Positions 1 through 8,627 of a stretch of DNA of 64,000 nt are shown one piece after another (positions within the stretch are counted from its first letter, which is position 1; each line of letters starts with the position of its first letter). The translations under genes were made by a program, and so were the position numbers. A model generated the notes under the pieces. That model searched no databases and had not been told where the DNA came from. It saw only the letters and a list, made by a program, of their open reading frames with translations. The stretch spans positions 372,001-436,000 of the forward strand of contig NZ_BMVK01000006.1 in NCBI RefSeq assembly GCF_014650675.1. The letters run 5' to 3'. Source of the DNA: Streptomyces anulatus (GTDB taxonomy: Bacteria; Actinomycetota; Actinomycetes; Streptomycetales; Streptomycetaceae).

Positions 1-772
1 GGGCCGCCTGCGCGATGCCCACGCAGCCCGCCGCCACGGACATCCTCCCCTTGGCCAGGGCGGACATGGCGATGGAGAAGCCCTTGCCCTCGGGTCCGAG
101 GAGAGCCCCGGCCGGTATCCGGACGTCCTGGAGGACCAGTTCGGCGGTGGCCTGGCCGCGCAGGCCGAGCTTGCCGTGAATGGTGCGGCGGGTGAGGCCG
201 GGGGTGTCGGTGGGGACGAGGAAGGCGGAGACGCCCCGGTGGCCAGGGGTGTCGTTCGTGCGCGCGAAGAGCAGGACGACATCGGCCCAGGTGCCGTTGG
301 TGATGAACATCTTGGTCCCGTTGACGACGTAGTCACCGCCGTCGCGCACGGCCCTGGTGGCGAGGTTCCCGGCGTCCGAACCGGTGCCCGGCTCGGTGAG
401 GCCGAAGCAGCCGATCGCCTCGCCCGCCGTCAGCCGGGGCAGCCACTGCCGCTTCTGCTCCTCGCTCCCCCAGGTCGCGACGGTCTTGGCCACGAGACCG
501 AGCGATACGGAGACGATGCCGCGCACCGAGGAGTCGCCGCGTCCCAGCTCCTCGGTGACCAGGCAGTAGGACAGGTGGTCGCCGCCGGAGCCGCCGTACT
601 CCTCGGGGACGGTCAGGCCGAGGAAGCCGACGTCCCCGAGCTTCTTCACGATCGACTTGTCGACGTTCTCGGCACGGTCCCACGCGACGGCATGGGGGGC
701 GACCTCGCGGGCGACGAAGTCCTCGGCCAGCTTCCGGACGGCTTCCTGCTCCTCGCTGAGCGTCAGGTCCAT
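1..772 (-). CDS. Acyl-CoA dehydrogenase, partial (C-terminus outside window)
   Basis: The 257 visible residues begin MDLTLSEEQEAVRKL, the usual N-terminus of a short- or medium-chain acyl-CoA dehydrogenase. These FAD enzymes introduce an alpha,beta double bond into acyl-CoA during fatty-acid or branched-chain amino-acid breakdown. Around residue 125 lies the family signature GLTEPGTGSDAGN, which belongs to the substrate/FAD region. The catalytic glutamate would lie in the missing C-terminal half, so the substrate class cannot be read. It is transcribed divergently from the TetR gene at 855, and a 15-bp inverted repeat lies between the two, so regulation by that TetR protein is likely. Confidence 0.93.
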   Translation of the reverse strand, partial: MDLTLSEEQEAVRKLAEDFVAREVAPHAVAWDRAENVDKSIVKKLGDVGFLGLTVPEEYGGSGGDHLSYCLVTEELGRGDSSVRGIVSVSLGLVAKTVATWGSEEQKRQWLPRLTAGEAIGCFGLTEPGTGSDAGNLATRAVRDGGDYVVNGTKMFITNGTWADVVLLFARTNDTPGHRGVSAFLVPTDTPGLTRRTIHGKLGLRGQATAELVLQDVRIPAGALLGPEGKGFSIAMSALAKGRMSVAAGCVGIAQAA

Positions 773-818
773 CGTGCCCACCCACTGTCTCTCGGGAGCG
801 CCGCTCGGGCGCACTTTA

Positions 819-833
819 ATTAGCACTGCTAGT
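819..833. promoter_or_regulatory. Putative TetR operator between acyl-CoA dehydrogenase and TetR genes
   Basis: Read on the minus strand the site is ACTAGCAGTGCTAAT; six of seven base pairs match across the centre, and the core TAGCACTGCTA (821-831) is a perfect palindrome. It overlaps a possible -10 box TAGTTT (830-835) for the TetR gene. A related 15-mer precedes the aldehyde dehydrogenase gene at 6527-6541. Binding by the adjacent TetR protein is inferred. Confidence 0.6.
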
Positions 834-854
834 TTCTGGTTCGCAGGCCCTACT

Positions 855-1532
855 ATGAGCCGCATGGCCCGACCGCGCAAGCCCCTCCTCAGCAGAGACC
901 GCATCGTCGGGGCGGCGAGCGCGCTCGTGGACGCCGAAGGGCTCGACGCCGTCTCCACGCGGCGGCTGGCGGCCGTCCTGGGGGTCAGCGGGCCCTCGCT
1001 CTACAACCACTTCCGCAACAAGGAGGAGATCCTCGACGCCGTCGCCGACGCGGTCTCCGTACAGGTCGATCTGTCGATGTTCGAGGAGTCGGACCCGCGC
1101 GACTGGCGCGAGGCCCTGCACGACTGGGCGCTGTCCTACCGGGCCGCCCTCGCCGCGCACCCGCACATCGTCCCGGTGCTCGCCCGGGGCCCCGGGCGCC
1201 GCCCGGCGGGGCTGCGGGTCGCCGACGCGGTGTTCGGGGCGATGACCGGCGCGGGATGGCCGCCCGCCCAGGCCACCCGGATCGGGGCCCTGATGCGCTA
1301 CTTCATCACCGGTTCCGCGCTGGGCTCCTTCGCCGGAGGATTCGTCGACGACGAGACCGCCTACGACCCCGCCGACTACCCGCACCTCGGCCAGGCCCAC
1401 CTGCTGGCGGACCACCGCCGCCAGGTCGACGAAGGGGCCTTCGAGACCGGGCTGCGGGCCCTGCTGGACGGCCTGGCGATCCAGTACGAACAGTACGCAC
1501 GACCCACGGACGGGCGCCTGTCCGACGCTTGA
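855..1532 (+). CDS. TetR family transcriptional regulator
   Basis: This 225-residue protein has an N-terminal helix-turn-helix of TetR type (RDRIVGAASALVDAEGLDAV, then STRRLAAVLGVSGPSLYNHF, about residues 13-52) and a C-terminal ligand-binding region like TetR_C. Two starts are possible, ATG 855 (MSRMARPRK) and ATG 864. There is no strong ribosome-binding site; a TAGTTT -10 box at 830-835 would give a very short leader. It probably represses itself and the divergent acyl-CoA dehydrogenase gene, with an acyl-CoA or related ligand as inducer (inference). Its stop codon lies inside the first copy of a dispersed repeat. Confidence 0.9.
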   Translation: MSRMARPRKPLLSRDRIVGAASALVDAEGLDAVSTRRLAAVLGVSGPSLYNHFRNKEEILDAVADAVSVQVDLSMFEESDPRDWREALHDWALSYRAALAAHPHIVPVLARGPGRRPAGLRVADAVFGAMTGAGWPPAQATRIGALMRYFITGSALGSFAGGFVDDETAYDPADYPHLGQAHLLADHRRQVDEGAFETGLRALLDGLAIQYEQYARPTDGRLSDA

Positions 1533-1755
1533 GGACGGGGCGAGCGGCTCCTCCGGCCGTCCGGTGCTGGAGGACGGGGGGCGAGCACCCCATCCAGCCC
1601 GTCCGGCGTTTGAGGACGGAACCGGTGCTGGGGATGGGCGGCTCCCCTGCTTCCCGGACACGGAGGGGTCACCCGGTGCCAGCTCCACGGTTCCGTCCTC
1701 AAACGCCGGACGGGCTGAGGTGGCTGAGCTCCGTCCTCAAACGCCGGACGGGCTT
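1520..1755. repeat. Cluster of dispersed GTCCGGCGTTTGAGGAC-type repeats
   Basis: At least five copies of a roughly 20-25 bp element occur in this 349-bp gene-free stretch (1533-1881). They begin near 1520, 1558 and 1596 on the plus strand and near 1693 and 1731 on the minus strand. The copies at 1596 and 1693 are nearly identical and inverted, so a transcript could fold into a long hairpin and end readthrough from the TetR gene. Such repeats are scattered between genes in many Streptomyces chromosomes (general knowledge). I see no gene here; the open frames across it are products of the repeats. Confidence 0.8.
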
Positions 1756-1881
1756 GGGTGGCGGGCTCCGAACACGGGGCGGGCGGGGGTGGCGGGCCCC
1801 GACCAGGTGGGTGGCCCGTCGGTCGTCGATTGACGGGACTCGACAATTCGGTGGGGGGCGCAGCGTTCCGGCTCTACGGTC

Positions 1882-2868
1882 GTGGCCATGACGACGACCC
1901 CGACACCCCTTCCGGTCTCCCCGCCGGCCCACCGCTGGCGGGCCCCCGCCGCCGCCTGCACCACCGTCGTGCTGTGGGCCTCCGCCTTCGTGTCCATCCG
2001 CAGTGCGGGCGAGTCCTACTCCCCCGGCGCACTCGCCCTCGGGCGGCTGGTGACAGGCGCGCTGGTGCTCGGGGCGATCCTCCTCGTACGACGGGAAGGA
2101 CTGCCCGGGCGTGGCGCCTGGCGCGGAATCATCACCTCCGGCGTGCTCTGGTTCGGGCTCTACATGGTGGCGCTCAACTGGGGCGAGCAGGAGGTCGACG
2201 CCGGGACGGCGGCGATGCTGGTGAACATCGGGCCGATCCTGATGGCCCTGATGGGCGCCCGCATGCTCGGCGAGGGGCTGCCGCGCCGCCTGCTGCTGGG
2301 GATGGGCATCTCGTTCTCGGGCGCGGTCGTCGTCGGCCTGGCGATGTCCGGGCACGGCAGCTCGTCCGTGCTGGGCGTGGCGCTGTGCCTGCTGGCCGCG
2401 GTCGTGTACGCGCTGGGCGTGGTGAGCCAGAAGCCGGCCCTCGCACACGGGTCCTCGCTCCAGATCAACACCTTCGGCTGCATGATCGGAGCCGTCGCCT
2501 GCCTGCCGTTCACCGGGGTGCTGGTCTCCGAGGCGGCCGACGCCCCCATGTCCGCCACGCTGAACATGATCTATCTGGGCGTCTTCCCGACCGCGCTGGC
2601 CTTCACCACCTGGGGCTACGCCCTGGCCCGGACCACCGCGGGCCGGATGGGCGCCACCACGTACGCCGTCCCGGCGATCGTCGTGCTCATGGCGTGGGTG
2701 CTGCTCGACGAGGTACCGACGCTGCTCGGCGTCCTGGGCGGCGTGCTGTGCCTGGTCGGGGTGGCGGTCTCCCGGAGCCGTCAGCAGACTGGGGCCACAC
2801 GCGGAAATCCGGCCAGGCCGGTGGAGGGATCCCGTCATGACGAGGAGCGCCAAGCGGAACGGACGTAA
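1882..2868 (+). CDS. EamA/DMT-family transporter
   Basis: A 328-residue integral membrane protein with about ten hydrophobic segments arranged as two EamA halves (roughly residues 18-150 and 165-300), the pattern of drug/metabolite exporters such as RhaT or YdcZ relatives. Translation could begin at GTG 1882 or ATG 1888 (MTTTPTPLPV). No ribosome-binding site is visible, but TACGGT at 1875-1880 is a good -10 box, so a leaderless transcript starting at the ATG is possible. The substrate cannot be read. The last 32 bases overlap the PPK2 gene, so the two are probably translationally coupled. Confidence 0.9.
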   Translation: MAMTTTPTPLPVSPPAHRWRAPAAACTTVVLWASAFVSIRSAGESYSPGALALGRLVTGALVLGAILLVRREGLPGRGAWRGIITSGVLWFGLYMVALNWGEQEVDAGTAAMLVNIGPILMALMGARMLGEGLPRRLLLGMGISFSGAVVVGLAMSGHGSSSVLGVALCLLAAVVYALGVVSQKPALAHGSSLQINTFGCMIGAVACLPFTGVLVSEAADAPMSATLNMIYLGVFPTALAFTTWGYALARTTAGRMGATTYAVPAIVVLMAWVLLDEVPTLLGVLGGVLCLVGVAVSRSRQQTGATRGNPARPVEGSRHDEERQAERT

Positions 2869-3919
2869 CGGAACCGAGGGCAAGGCAGGCAAGGCACCCA
2901 GCGGGACCGAGGGCGAGGCACCCAGCGGGGCCGGGGGCCGAGCAGGGCGGGACGAGCCCGTCGCCCCCGGGGCGAGCGAGCGGGCCGCCCGTCTCGGCGG
3001 CCCGTACCTCGACGGGTTCGGCGTGGTCGACAGCGGCGACGACGATCCGGTCCTCGTGACGCCGGAGGGCCACGCCCGCGACGCCTGGCGCGAGGACTAC
3101 CCGTACGACCGCAAGCTGCGCCGCCGCGACTACGACAAGGCCAAGCGGGCGCTCCAGATCGAGCTGCTGAAGCTCCAGCACTGGGTGAAGGAGCGCGACG
3201 AGCGGCTGGTGATCCTCTTCGAGGGGCGGGACGCGGCGGGCAAGGGCGGCACGATCAAGCGGTTCACCGAGCATCTCAATCCGCGTGGCGCGCGAGTGGT
3301 GGCCCTGGAGAAGCCGACCGAACGCGAGCGCACCCAGTGGTACTTCCAGCGCTACACGGCGCATCTGCCGAGCGCCGGGGAGATCGTGCTGTTCGACCGC
3401 TCCTGGTACAACCGGGCCGGGGTCGAGCGCGTGATGGGGTTCTGCACGACCCGGGAGTACCTGGAGTTCATGCACCAGGCGCCGGGCTTCGAGCGGATGC
3501 TCGCCCGGGACGGCATCCACCTGGTGAAGTTCTGGTTCTCCGTCTCCCGCAACGAGCAGCGCAACCGTTTCATGATCCGGCAGATCGACCCCGTACGGCG
3601 GTGGAAGCTGAGCCCCGTCGACCTGGCGTCGCTGGACAAGTGGGACGAGTACACGGAGGCGAAGGAGCTGATGCTCTTCCACACCGACACGGCGGACGCG
3701 CCCTGGACGGTGGTGAAGAGCAACGACAAGAAGCGGGCCAGGCTGGAGGCGATGCGGCATGTGCTGGACCGCTTCGACTACCCCGGCAAGGACCCGGAGA
3801 CGGTCGGGAAGCCGGACCCGCTGATCGTGGGCCCGGCCTCCCGGCTGTTCGAGGAGGGCGAGATGGACGCCCGGCTGCTGGGCCCGGTGACGTCGACGTC
3901 CCGGACCACGGACTTCTGA
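2837..3919 (+). CDS. ppk2: Polyphosphate kinase 2 (PPK2 family)
   Basis: This 360-residue protein carries the PPK2 core from about residue 80: a P-loop GRDAAGKGG near residue 130, the Walker B-like LFDRSWYNR near 185, and the conserved segments WYFQRYTAHLP and RRWKLSPVDLASL. PPK2 enzymes transfer phosphate between polyphosphate and nucleoside mono- or diphosphates. The first 70 residues are a charged, Gly/Ser-rich extension ahead of the core. The start ATG has GGAGGG seven bases upstream and lies inside the EamA gene. Only eight bases separate its stop from that of the convergent alcohol dehydrogenase gene. Class (ADP- or AMP-preferring) is not decided from sequence alone. Confidence 0.93.
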   Translation: MTRSAKRNGRNGTEGKAGKAPSGTEGEAPSGAGGRAGRDEPVAPGASERAARLGGPYLDGFGVVDSGDDDPVLVTPEGHARDAWREDYPYDRKLRRRDYDKAKRALQIELLKLQHWVKERDERLVILFEGRDAAGKGGTIKRFTEHLNPRGARVVALEKPTERERTQWYFQRYTAHLPSAGEIVLFDRSWYNRAGVERVMGFCTTREYLEFMHQAPGFERMLARDGIHLVKFWFSVSRNEQRNRFMIRQIDPVRRWKLSPVDLASLDKWDEYTEAKELMLFHTDTADAPWTVVKSNDKKRARLEAMRHVLDRFDYPGKDPETVGKPDPLIVGPASRLFEEGEMDARLLGPVTSTSRTTDF

Positions 3920-3927
3920 GCGGGTCT

Positions 3928-5007
3928 CTAGAAGACGACCAGGGCGCGGCCGCCCTTGCCCGCGAGCATGTTGTCGAAGGCGGCGGGGATGCCGTCCAGG
4001 GCGATGTGCTCGGTGACCATCATCGACAGGTCGAAGCGGCCCGCGCGGATGTGGCCGGCGAGGACGGGCAGGTCGCGGGCCGGGTCGCTGTTGCCGTAGA
4101 CGCAGCCCGTGAGCGACCGGCCCCAGTGGAAGATCTCCAGGGCGTTGAAGGTGACTTCCTGGTCCTTGCCGCCGATCCCGACGACCGTGGTGCGCCCGCC
4201 GCGCCGGGTGGATTCCCAGGCTGCCCGGATCGTCGCGGGCCGGCCGACGCACTCGACGGCGACGTCCGTTCCCTGGCCGCCCGTCAGCTTGCGGATCTCG
4301 CGCGGGGTGGTGGCGGAGGCGACGAGGTAGTCGGTCGCCCCGGCCCGCCGGGCCAGCTCCTCCTTGGCCGGGGAGACGTCGACCGCGATGATCCGGGAAG
4401 CGCCCGCGATCCGGGCGGCCTGGAGCACGGCGAGGCCGACGCCGCCGATCCCGAACACCACGACGCTCTCGCCCTCGCGGACCCGGGCGCTGTGGTGGAT
4501 CGCCCCGTAGCCGGTCAGGACCGCGCAGCCGAGGAGGGCCGCGTCGGTGAGCGGGATGCCGTCGGGGGCGGGAAGCACGCAGTTCGCGGCGACGACGGTC
4601 TCCTCCGCGAAGGCCGCGACGTTGAGACCGGGGTGGAGGTCGGTGCCGTCCGCCGTACGGGCGTGGAGACCGGCGGTCCCCTTCAGGGCGTCGGCGCAGA
4701 GCCACACCTCGCCGATCCCGCAGTGGAAGCAGGCCCCGCAGGAGGGGGCCCAGTTGAGGACCACGCCGTCGCCGGGGGCCACATGCGTGACGCCCTCGCC
4801 GACGGACAGGACCGTGCCGGCGCCCTCGTGGCCGAGGACGGCGGGCACCGGGACGCGCATGGTGCCGTTCGACAGGGACAGGTCGGAGTGGCAGACCCCG
4901 GCGGCGGCGAGGGCGATACGCACCTGGCCGGGGCCGGGCTCCGGCAGGACGATGTCGGTGATCTCCAGCGGAGCTCCGACGGCGGGCAGTACGGCGGCGC
5001 GGACCAC
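3928..5007 (-). CDS. Zinc-dependent alcohol dehydrogenase (MDR family)
   Basis: A 359-residue medium-chain dehydrogenase. Visible motifs are the catalytic-zinc Cys in GVCHSD (near residue 39), GHEGAG (near 60), a structural zinc set CGACFHC...C (near 90-105), and the NAD-binding loop GIGGVGL (near 190). It should oxidise a primary alcohol to an aldehyde, or reverse this, with NAD(P). It lies 34 bases downstream of the aldehyde dehydrogenase gene on the same strand, so alcohol could be passed through aldehyde to acid or acyl product within one operon. The true substrate is unknown. Confidence 0.92.
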   Translation of the reverse strand: MVRAAVLPAVGAPLEITDIVLPEPGPGQVRIALAAAGVCHSDLSLSNGTMRVPVPAVLGHEGAGTVLSVGEGVTHVAPGDGVVLNWAPSCGACFHCGIGEVWLCADALKGTAGLHARTADGTDLHPGLNVAAFAEETVVAANCVLPAPDGIPLTDAALLGCAVLTGYGAIHHSARVREGESVVVFGIGGVGLAVLQAARIAGASRIIAVDVSPAKEELARRAGATDYLVASATTPREIRKLTGGQGTDVAVECVGRPATIRAAWESTRRGGRTTVVGIGGKDQEVTFNALEIFHWGRSLTGCVYGNSDPARDLPVLAGHIRAGRFDLSMMVTEHIALDGIPAAFDNMLAGKGGRALVVF

Positions 5008-5041
5008 GAACAGACTCCTTGCGAGGGAAGGGTTACGGGGG

Positions 5042-6436
5042 TCAGAACTGGAGCGACTTGGTCTGGAGGTACTCCGCCAGACCGTGCGGCCCCAGCTCGC
5101 GGCCCACCCCCGACTGCTTGTAACCGCCGAACGGGGCCAGCGGGTTGAACCGGCCGCCGTTGATGTCGACCTGCCCGGTGTCCATCCGGCGGGCGAAGGC
5201 CACCGCCTCCTCGTCGTCGGCCGCCCATACGGCGCCGGCCAGCCCGTACACGGTGTCGTTGGCGATACGGAGGGCGTCCTCCACGTCCTCGTACCGCAGG
5301 ATCGAGACCACCGGGCCGAAGATCTCCTCGCGGGCGATCGTCATGTCCGGGGTGACGTCGGCGAAGACGGTCGGGCTGACGTAGTAGCCGGTCTCCAGCG
5401 GCGCGTCCGGGCCGCCCGCGATCAGCCGGGCGCCCTCCTCGACGCCCTTGGCGATGTAACCGCGCACCCGGGCCTGCTGCTTGGCGTTGACGAGCGGGCC
5501 GACCCGCTCGCCGACCACGTACTTGGTGACGGCGTTCGCCGCGAGCTCCACGGCCTCCTCGTACCGCTCGGCGTCCACCAGCATCCGGGTCCAGGCGCTG
5601 CACGTCTGGCCGGAGTTGCTCATCACGTTGGCGATGCCGACGTTGACCGCCCTGGCGAGGTCCGCGCCGGGCAGGATCACGTTGGCGGACTTGCCGCCCA
5701 GCTCCAGGGCGACCCGCTTGACGGCGGCCCCGGCGGTGGCGCCGATCTGCCGGCCCACGGCGGTGGAGCCGGTGAACGAGACCAGGTCGACGTCCTCGTG
5801 GGCGGCGAGCGCCTGGCCCGCGACCGGTCCGAGGCCGGTGACCAGGTTGAAGACGCCGGGCGGCAGTCCGGCCGCCTCGGTGGCTTCCGCGAAGAGCTGG
5901 GCGGTGAGCGGGGTGTCCTCGGCGGGCTTGAGGACGACGGTGCAGCCGGCGGCGAGCGCGGGGGCGACCTTGGCGACGATCTGGTGGAGCGGGTAGTTCC
6001 AGGGGGTGATCGCGCCGACCACCCCGACCGGCTCCAGCAGCACGGTGGAGTTGCCGATCCGCTCCTCGAAGGCGTGCCGGGCGGCCAGTTCGGCGTACGA
6101 GGCGGCCACCAGTACGGGCACCCCCGCGTGGACCATCTGCGACAGCGGCAGCGGTGAGCCCAGCTCGGCCGTGATGGTCCCGGCCAGTTCGTCCTTGCGG
6201 GCGGCCAGCGCGTCGGCCAGCGCGGTGAGCCGGGCGGCGCGTTCGGCGGGCGGGGTCGCGGCCCAGGCGGGGAAGGCGGCGCGCGCGGCCCGTACCGCCG
6301 CGTCGACGTCCTCGGCCGTCCCCGCCGGCACGTGGGCGATGACCTGCTCGTCGACCGGGTTCACGACCGCGATCGTGTCCTGGCCGGCGGCGGGCCGCCA
6401 CGCACCGTCGATGTACATCTGGTCATGGGCCTTCAT
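5042..6436 (-). CDS. NAD(P)-dependent aldehyde dehydrogenase
   Basis: The protein is 464 residues, typical for the ALDH superfamily. It has the NAD-binding segment ITPWNYPLHQIVAKVAPALAAG (positions about 135-156; first part shown is the usual PWNYP), the general base glutamate in LELGGKSANV near 240, and the nucleophile in NSGQTCSAWTR near 275. ATG 6436 is chosen because GGGAGG lies eight bases upstream; longer readings add unlikely sequence. It leads a two-gene operon with the alcohol dehydrogenase. The 15-bp inverted repeat at 6527-6541 lies about 90 bases upstream and resembles the site in front of the TetR gene at 855. Confidence 0.93.
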   Translation of the reverse strand: MKAHDQMYIDGAWRPAAGQDTIAVVNPVDEQVIAHVPAGTAEDVDAAVRAARAAFPAWAATPPAERAARLTALADALAARKDELAGTITAELGSPLPLSQMVHAGVPVLVAASYAELAARHAFEERIGNSTVLLEPVGVVGAITPWNYPLHQIVAKVAPALAAGCTVVLKPAEDTPLTAQLFAEATEAAGLPPGVFNLVTGLGPVAGQALAAHEDVDLVSFTGSTAVGRQIGATAGAAVKRVALELGGKSANVILPGADLARAVNVGIANVMSNSGQTCSAWTRMLVDAERYEEAVELAANAVTKYVVGERVGPLVNAKQQARVRGYIAKGVEEGARLIAGGPDAPLETGYYVSPTVFADVTPDMTIAREEIFGPVVSILRYEDVEDALRIANDTVYGLAGAVWAADDEEAVAFARRMDTGQVDINGGRFNPLAPFGGYKQSGVGRELGPHGLAEYLQTKSLQF

Positions 6437-6526
6437 GGCTGTTTCCTCCCGGACGTGCGGTGCGGAGCCGTGCTGTGCGGAGCGCCGGAGCCGTGCGGCG
6501 CGGGGCGACACGTCGCACCCGCCCAA

Positions 6527-6541
6527 ACTAGCGCCGTTAGT
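6527..6541. promoter_or_regulatory. Putative second TetR operator, before aldehyde dehydrogenase operon
   Basis: ACTAGCGCCGTTAGT has six of seven complementary pairs around its centre. It shares the form ACTAGCnnnGYTA with the site at 819-833. On the minus strand it overlaps TAGTTT, the same possible -10 hexamer seen at the first site. Co-regulation by the TetR protein encoded at 855 is inferred. Confidence 0.5.
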
Positions 6542-6589
6542 TTTCTGACGCCAGGGAGCCACCCGAGACGCCCGTCACGCCCGGCACGC

Positions 6590-6651
6590 ACGCCCCGGCA
6601 CCGGCGCGTCACCGCCGCTGACGCCCCGGCACGGGCGCGTCACCGCCGCTC
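6590..6651. repeat. Tandem 31-bp duplication
   Basis: Positions 6590-6620 and 6621-6651 are adjacent copies of a 31-base unit (starting ACGCCCCGGCAC) that differ by one internal base and the last base. They lie in the space between the aldehyde dehydrogenase promoter and the DinB gene. This looks like a recent slippage duplication; no function is evident. Confidence 0.8.
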
Positions 6652-6774
6652 CCCCTCTCCCTCTCCTCGCCCGCCCTCCCGATCTTGCCGGAACGGCATG
6701 ACGCCTTGCCCTGACGGCCGCAGCCCGGCCAAGACTGGGGCGAGCACGTGAACGCGGATTCCCAGGAGGCAACC

Positions 6775-7275
6775 ATGACCACCGCACCCCGCCCCCGACG
6801 CCGCCGGGACACCCCGCCGCCCCGGACCGGGGCCGGCGAGGCCGAGGTGCTGCGCGGATTCCTCGACTACCTCCGCGACTCGGTCGCCGCGAAGGTCGCG
6901 GGCGCCCGGGAACCGGGGGTACGCGCCGCCGGGGTGCCCTCGGGCACGAATCTGCTCGGCCTGCTCAACCATCTGACCTCCGTCGAGCGGTCCCTGTTCC
7001 TCGGGGAGCGGGTCGACGACTGGCCGGCGACCTTCCACGCCGCACCCGAGGACGGCGTGGCCGAGGTCGTCGCCCGCTACCGGGAGGCGGTCGCGGAGGC
7101 GAACGGCGTACTCGACACCTGTGCCGACCTCGGCGCACGGGTGCCCCGCCCGCACCCGGAGGACTCCGCCCCCAGCGCCCGTTGGGCGCTCACGCACATG
7201 ATCGAGGAGACCGGCCGCCACGCCGGTCACGCGGACATCCTCCGCGAGCTGATCGACGGCTCGACGGGGCGCTGA
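6775..7275 (+). CDS. DinB-like/DUF664 family protein
   Basis: A 166-residue protein with the four-helix pattern of the DinB/mycothiol-dependent enzyme superfamily: GTNLLGLLNHLTSVERSLF near residue 50 (His of the metal site) and LTHMIEETGRHAGHADILRE near 140 (HxxxH pair). Members bind a divalent metal through three histidines and often act as thiol-dependent transferases; the reaction here is unknown. ATG 6775 is chosen because AGGAGG ends five bases upstream. It converges on the MFS gene with only 14 bases between stops. Confidence 0.85.
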   Translation: MTTAPRPRRRRDTPPPRTGAGEAEVLRGFLDYLRDSVAAKVAGAREPGVRAAGVPSGTNLLGLLNHLTSVERSLFLGERVDDWPATFHAAPEDGVAEVVARYREAVAEANGVLDTCADLGARVPRPHPEDSAPSARWALTHMIEETGRHAGHADILRELIDGSTGR

Positions 7276-7289
7276 ACCGGGCGGGCCCC

Positions 7290-8627
7290 TCAGCTCCGCG
7301 GGGCACCGTCGACCCCGGGCCGCCGGACGGGGGCGGTTCCCGTCTCCGTCGGTGCGGGACCGGACTCCGGCCGTACGGGGGCGGCCGCGGACTCCGACGG
7401 TGCGGGCGCCGTCCCGCTCTCCCCCGGCGCGGGGGCGGACTCCGGGCGTCCCTCGCCGCGCAGCCCGAGGCCCGCCGCACCGACCAGGAGCACGCCGAGC
7501 AACGCGAACGGCGCCGCCACTCCCACCGCGCCCGCGATCAGACCGGCCGCGGCGGGGGCGGCGACCTGGCCGAGCCGGTTGCCGGTCAGCCGGAGGGCGA
7601 GCGCGGTGGACCTGGCCCGGTCGGGCGCGGCCCGGACCACGGTGGTCATGGACAGCGGCTGGCCGACGCCGAGGCAGAAGCCGAGCACGGCGAGCATGAC
7701 GGCGAGGACCGGGACGGACACGGGGAGGGCGACGCCCGCGCAGAGGAGCCCGGCGAGCAGGCAGCTGGTGGCCAGCAGGACCCTGCGGCCCAGCAGCCCC
7801 AGCAGCGGCGACATGACCAGTCGGCAGGCGATCGTGGCGGCGGCCCGCAGGCTCAGCAGCAGCCCGACGGTGGCCGGCGCGATGGAGCGGTGTTCGCCGA
7901 CGACCGGCAGGTAGGCGGTGAGGATGTCGGTGGCGGACAGCACCGCCATGCTGATGAAGATGCCCGCCGGGACGCCGCGCGCGCCCAGGATCGCGCGGAC
8001 CGGGACCTTGTGGCCGGGCTTGCCTCCGGCGCCTTTCGCCCGGCGGTGCTCGATGCGCCAGAGCGAGGTGAGGGCGACCGCGGCGACCGCGGCCGATACG
8101 AGGAGGGCCAGCGCGCTCGTACGCCCCAGGGTTCCGCCCTGTCCGGAGATGAGCGCGCCCGCGGCGACCGGGCCGATGAGCTGGCCGAGCGAGGCCCCGA
8201 TCGTGAAGTGCCCGAAGTTGCGGTCCTGCTCGTCGGGCGCGGACTGCCGGGCCACGATCGACTGCGCGCCGATCACGAAGCACAGGTGGCCGAGGCCCAT
8301 CACCCCGCTCCAGGCGGCCATCGCGGGCAGCGAGGAGACGATGCCGCTGAGCGCGCAGCCGCCGGAGATCAGGAGCACGCCGAGCGGCAGCAGGGGCGCG
8401 CAGCGGCCGTGGTCGGTACGGCGCCCCAGCGGTACGGCGACGAACAACGGGAGCAGGGCGTAGACCCCGGCGATGACGCCGACGGCCGCCTCGTCGGCGC
8501 CGAGCGCGAGGGCCCGGTAGGAGACGGCGGGCCGCGCCATCGACACCGCCCCCTGCGCGAAGGCGAAGGCGATGACGAGGCGCAGCAGCCAGCCCCTGCC
8601 GGGCCCGGTCCGTGGTTCGGGTGCCAT
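7290..8627 (-). CDS. MFS transporter
   Basis: A 445-residue membrane protein with about twelve hydrophobic segments and the MFS loop motif VPLGRRTDHGR between segments 2 and 3. The C-terminus (last ~45 residues) is a Pro/Ala/Glu/Ser-rich tail with repeated PxPxESG units, unusual for an MFS carrier. The start ATG 8627 overlaps the stop of the CitMHS gene as TAATG, so translation is coupled to the citrate carrier. The substrate is not identifiable; efflux is the likely direction. Confidence 0.88.
   Translation of the reverse strand: MAPEPRTGPGRGWLLRLVIAFAFAQGAVSMARPAVSYRALALGADEAAVGVIAGVYALLPLFVAVPLGRRTDHGRCAPLLPLGVLLISGGCALSGIVSSLPAMAAWSGVMGLGHLCFVIGAQSIVARQSAPDEQDRNFGHFTIGASLGQLIGPVAAGALISGQGGTLGRTSALALLVSAAVAAVALTSLWRIEHRRAKGAGGKPGHKVPVRAILGARGVPAGIFISMAVLSATDILTAYLPVVGEHRSIAPATVGLLLSLRAAATIACRLVMSPLLGLLGRRVLLATSCLLAGLLCAGVALPVSVPVLAVMLAVLGFCLGVGQPLSMTTVVRAAPDRARSTALALRLTGNRLGQVAAPAAAGLIAGAVGVAAPFALLGVLLVGAAGLGLRGEGRPESAPAPGESGTAPAPSESAAAPVRPESGPAPTETGTAPVRRPGVDGAPRS

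Noticed and set aside
1564..1833. Open frames across the repeat cluster
   Set aside because: Their sequences are translations of the repeated GTCCGGCGTTTGAGGAC element in different frames, with no start site or domain.
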